In this document: one piece after another, positions 63,384 to 64,000 of the stretch | Layout: every line of letters begins with the position of its first letter | Position numbering within the stretch: the stretch's first letter is position 1 | From: [Clostridium] citroniae WAL-17108 | Lineage (GTDB): Bacteria; Bacillota; Clostridia; Lachnospirales; Lachnospiraceae | DNA: 64,000 nt | Reading direction: 5' to 3' | Assembly: GCF_000233455.1 (NCBI RefSeq) | Contig: NZ_JH376428.1 | Span: forward strand, 62,001-126,000 | Notes under the pieces: generated by a model | What the model was told of the DNA's origin: nothing | What the model saw: the letters and a program-made list of their open reading frames with translations, nothing else | Databases searched by the model: none | Translations under genes and position numbers: made by a program

Positions 63384-64000
63384 ATGAAAATCCGTAAACG
63401 AATCTTCGCAGGTCTGGGAGCAGCTGCCCTGGCAATGATGATGTCATTTCCCGCCCTGGCATCCGGATGGCAGCAGAATGACTCAGGCTACTGGTATGAA
63501 CGGGAAGACAAGTCATATCCGGCCGGTACATGGGAACTGATCCAGGGGAAGTGGTATCTCTTTGACCAGAATGGGTACATGCTGACAGGATGGCGGCAGG
63601 TAAACGGTATCTGGTACTATCTTGACCCAAACGGCGCCATGGTAAGCAACACCACCCTGACCATTGACGGTGTGCCTTACACCTTTGACAGCAATGGCGC
63701 CATGGTGGAGAATACCCTTGGTGAAGTGACTCTCGGCCGCTGGGAAGGTTCTGTCTTTATCAATGACTGGTCTAATATCCGGCTTACCCTGCCCCAGGGA
63801 TTCATTAATTTTGACTCTGATTTCATGACTGATTTCTCAGATTCCGAAGCTGTGGTGGACATGCTGTCCATGAAAAACAAGAACTGTGCTGTCATGGTCT
63901 TTTACACAGTCAACACAGACGGGGATGATATGGACCAGATGACAGCTTTCCTGAACATGTTCTATGGCGGCTCCACTGATATGGACGGCCTGGGGAGGAT
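63384..64000 (+). CDS. Secreted cell-wall-binding-repeat protein, 5' part
   Basis: The frame starts at ATG 63384 with AAGGAGGAG upstream and stays open to the end of the window (205 codons). A signal peptide (KRIFAGLGAAALAMMMSFPALA) is followed by choline-binding-like repeats of about 20 residues with the Trp/Tyr/Gly pattern (GYWYEREDKSYPAGTW, GKWYLFDQNGYMLTGWRQV, GIWYYLDPNGAMV, GVPYTFDSNGAMV). From about residue 115 a different domain begins (GRWEGSVFINDWSNIRLTLPQGF). The repeats anchor proteins to the cell wall. The rest of the protein, and so its enzymatic or binding role, is outside the window. Confidence 0.88.
   Translation, partial: MKIRKRIFAGLGAAALAMMMSFPALASGWQQNDSGYWYEREDKSYPAGTWELIQGKWYLFDQNGYMLTGWRQVNGIWYYLDPNGAMVSNTTLTIDGVPYTFDSNGAMVENTLGEVTLGRWEGSVFINDWSNIRLTLPQGFINFDSDFMTDFSDSEAVVDMLSMKNKNCAVMVFYTVNTDGDDMDQMTAFLNMFYGGSTDMDGLGR

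Noticed and set aside
1..64000. CRISPR arrays, insertion sequences, prophage genes
   Set aside because: No regularly spaced repeats, transposases, integrases or phage structural genes were found.

Overview
The window looks like a chromosomal segment of a Gram-positive, gut-type Clostridium, most likely a Lachnospiraceae member of the Enterocloster / Clostridium bolteae-clostridioforme kind. The reasons are the moderate GC, strong AGGAGG ribosome binding sites, consensus sigma-A promoters, YesM/YesN-type two-component systems beside sugar importers, a GntR-LacI type AraR, a BmpA-type nucleoside importer and choline-binding-like cell-wall repeats. The genus is an inference. I saw no phage, transposon, rRNA or CRISPR sequence.

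Layout. 1-3130: end of a YesN-type regulator and its YesM-type kinase, then a small tandem repeat. 3248-9709 (minus): an RND export operon (adaptor, RND pump, two TolC-like proteins), with a divergent OmpR-type two-component pair at 9887-11622. 11686-18199 (minus): a second OmpR-type pair and a MacB-like ABC exporter whose usual adaptor is replaced by a membrane-anchored protein with four Ig-like repeats; the regulator operon and the exporter operon share a direct-repeat box. 18457-20771: a lone HicB-like protein, a sugar isomerase-like gene and a deletion scar joining half a sugar-binding lipoprotein to the end of a transketolase. A two-component system faces away from the scar (21003-23470). 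23560-28939 (minus): araR-araA-araB-araD plus an alkyltransferase-like protein, with two AraR boxes. 29345: DegV. 30307-38471 (minus): a two-component system and a YtfQRT-YjfF-like sugar ABC importer. 38685-43951: an esterase, a 1261-residue c-di-GMP type multidomain protein and an HPt protein. 44127-44473: two divergent tRNA-Leu genes. 44660-49797 (minus): an ABC-2 exporter operon with a zinc-ribbon membrane protein. 49936: a DMT transporter.

51169-63288 is the most interesting part. A minus-strand eight-gene operon encodes a class II aldolase, an MtnA-like sugar-1-phosphate isomerase, a purine nucleoside phosphorylase, a complete BmpA-type ABC nucleoside importer and a uridine phosphorylase-like enzyme. 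Divergently there is a GntR regulator, a FucI-like protein and a SsnA/MtaD-type deaminase. Similar palindromes sit at the start sites of both arms. The set predicts uptake of a nucleoside, deamination, phosphorolysis to (deoxy)ribose-1-phosphate, isomerisation to the ribulose-1-phosphate and cleavage to DHAP plus an aldehyde. No sugar kinase would be needed. The window ends inside a secreted cell-wall-binding protein (63384 onward).

All calls rest on reading the sequence and on remembered family features; no database search was run.
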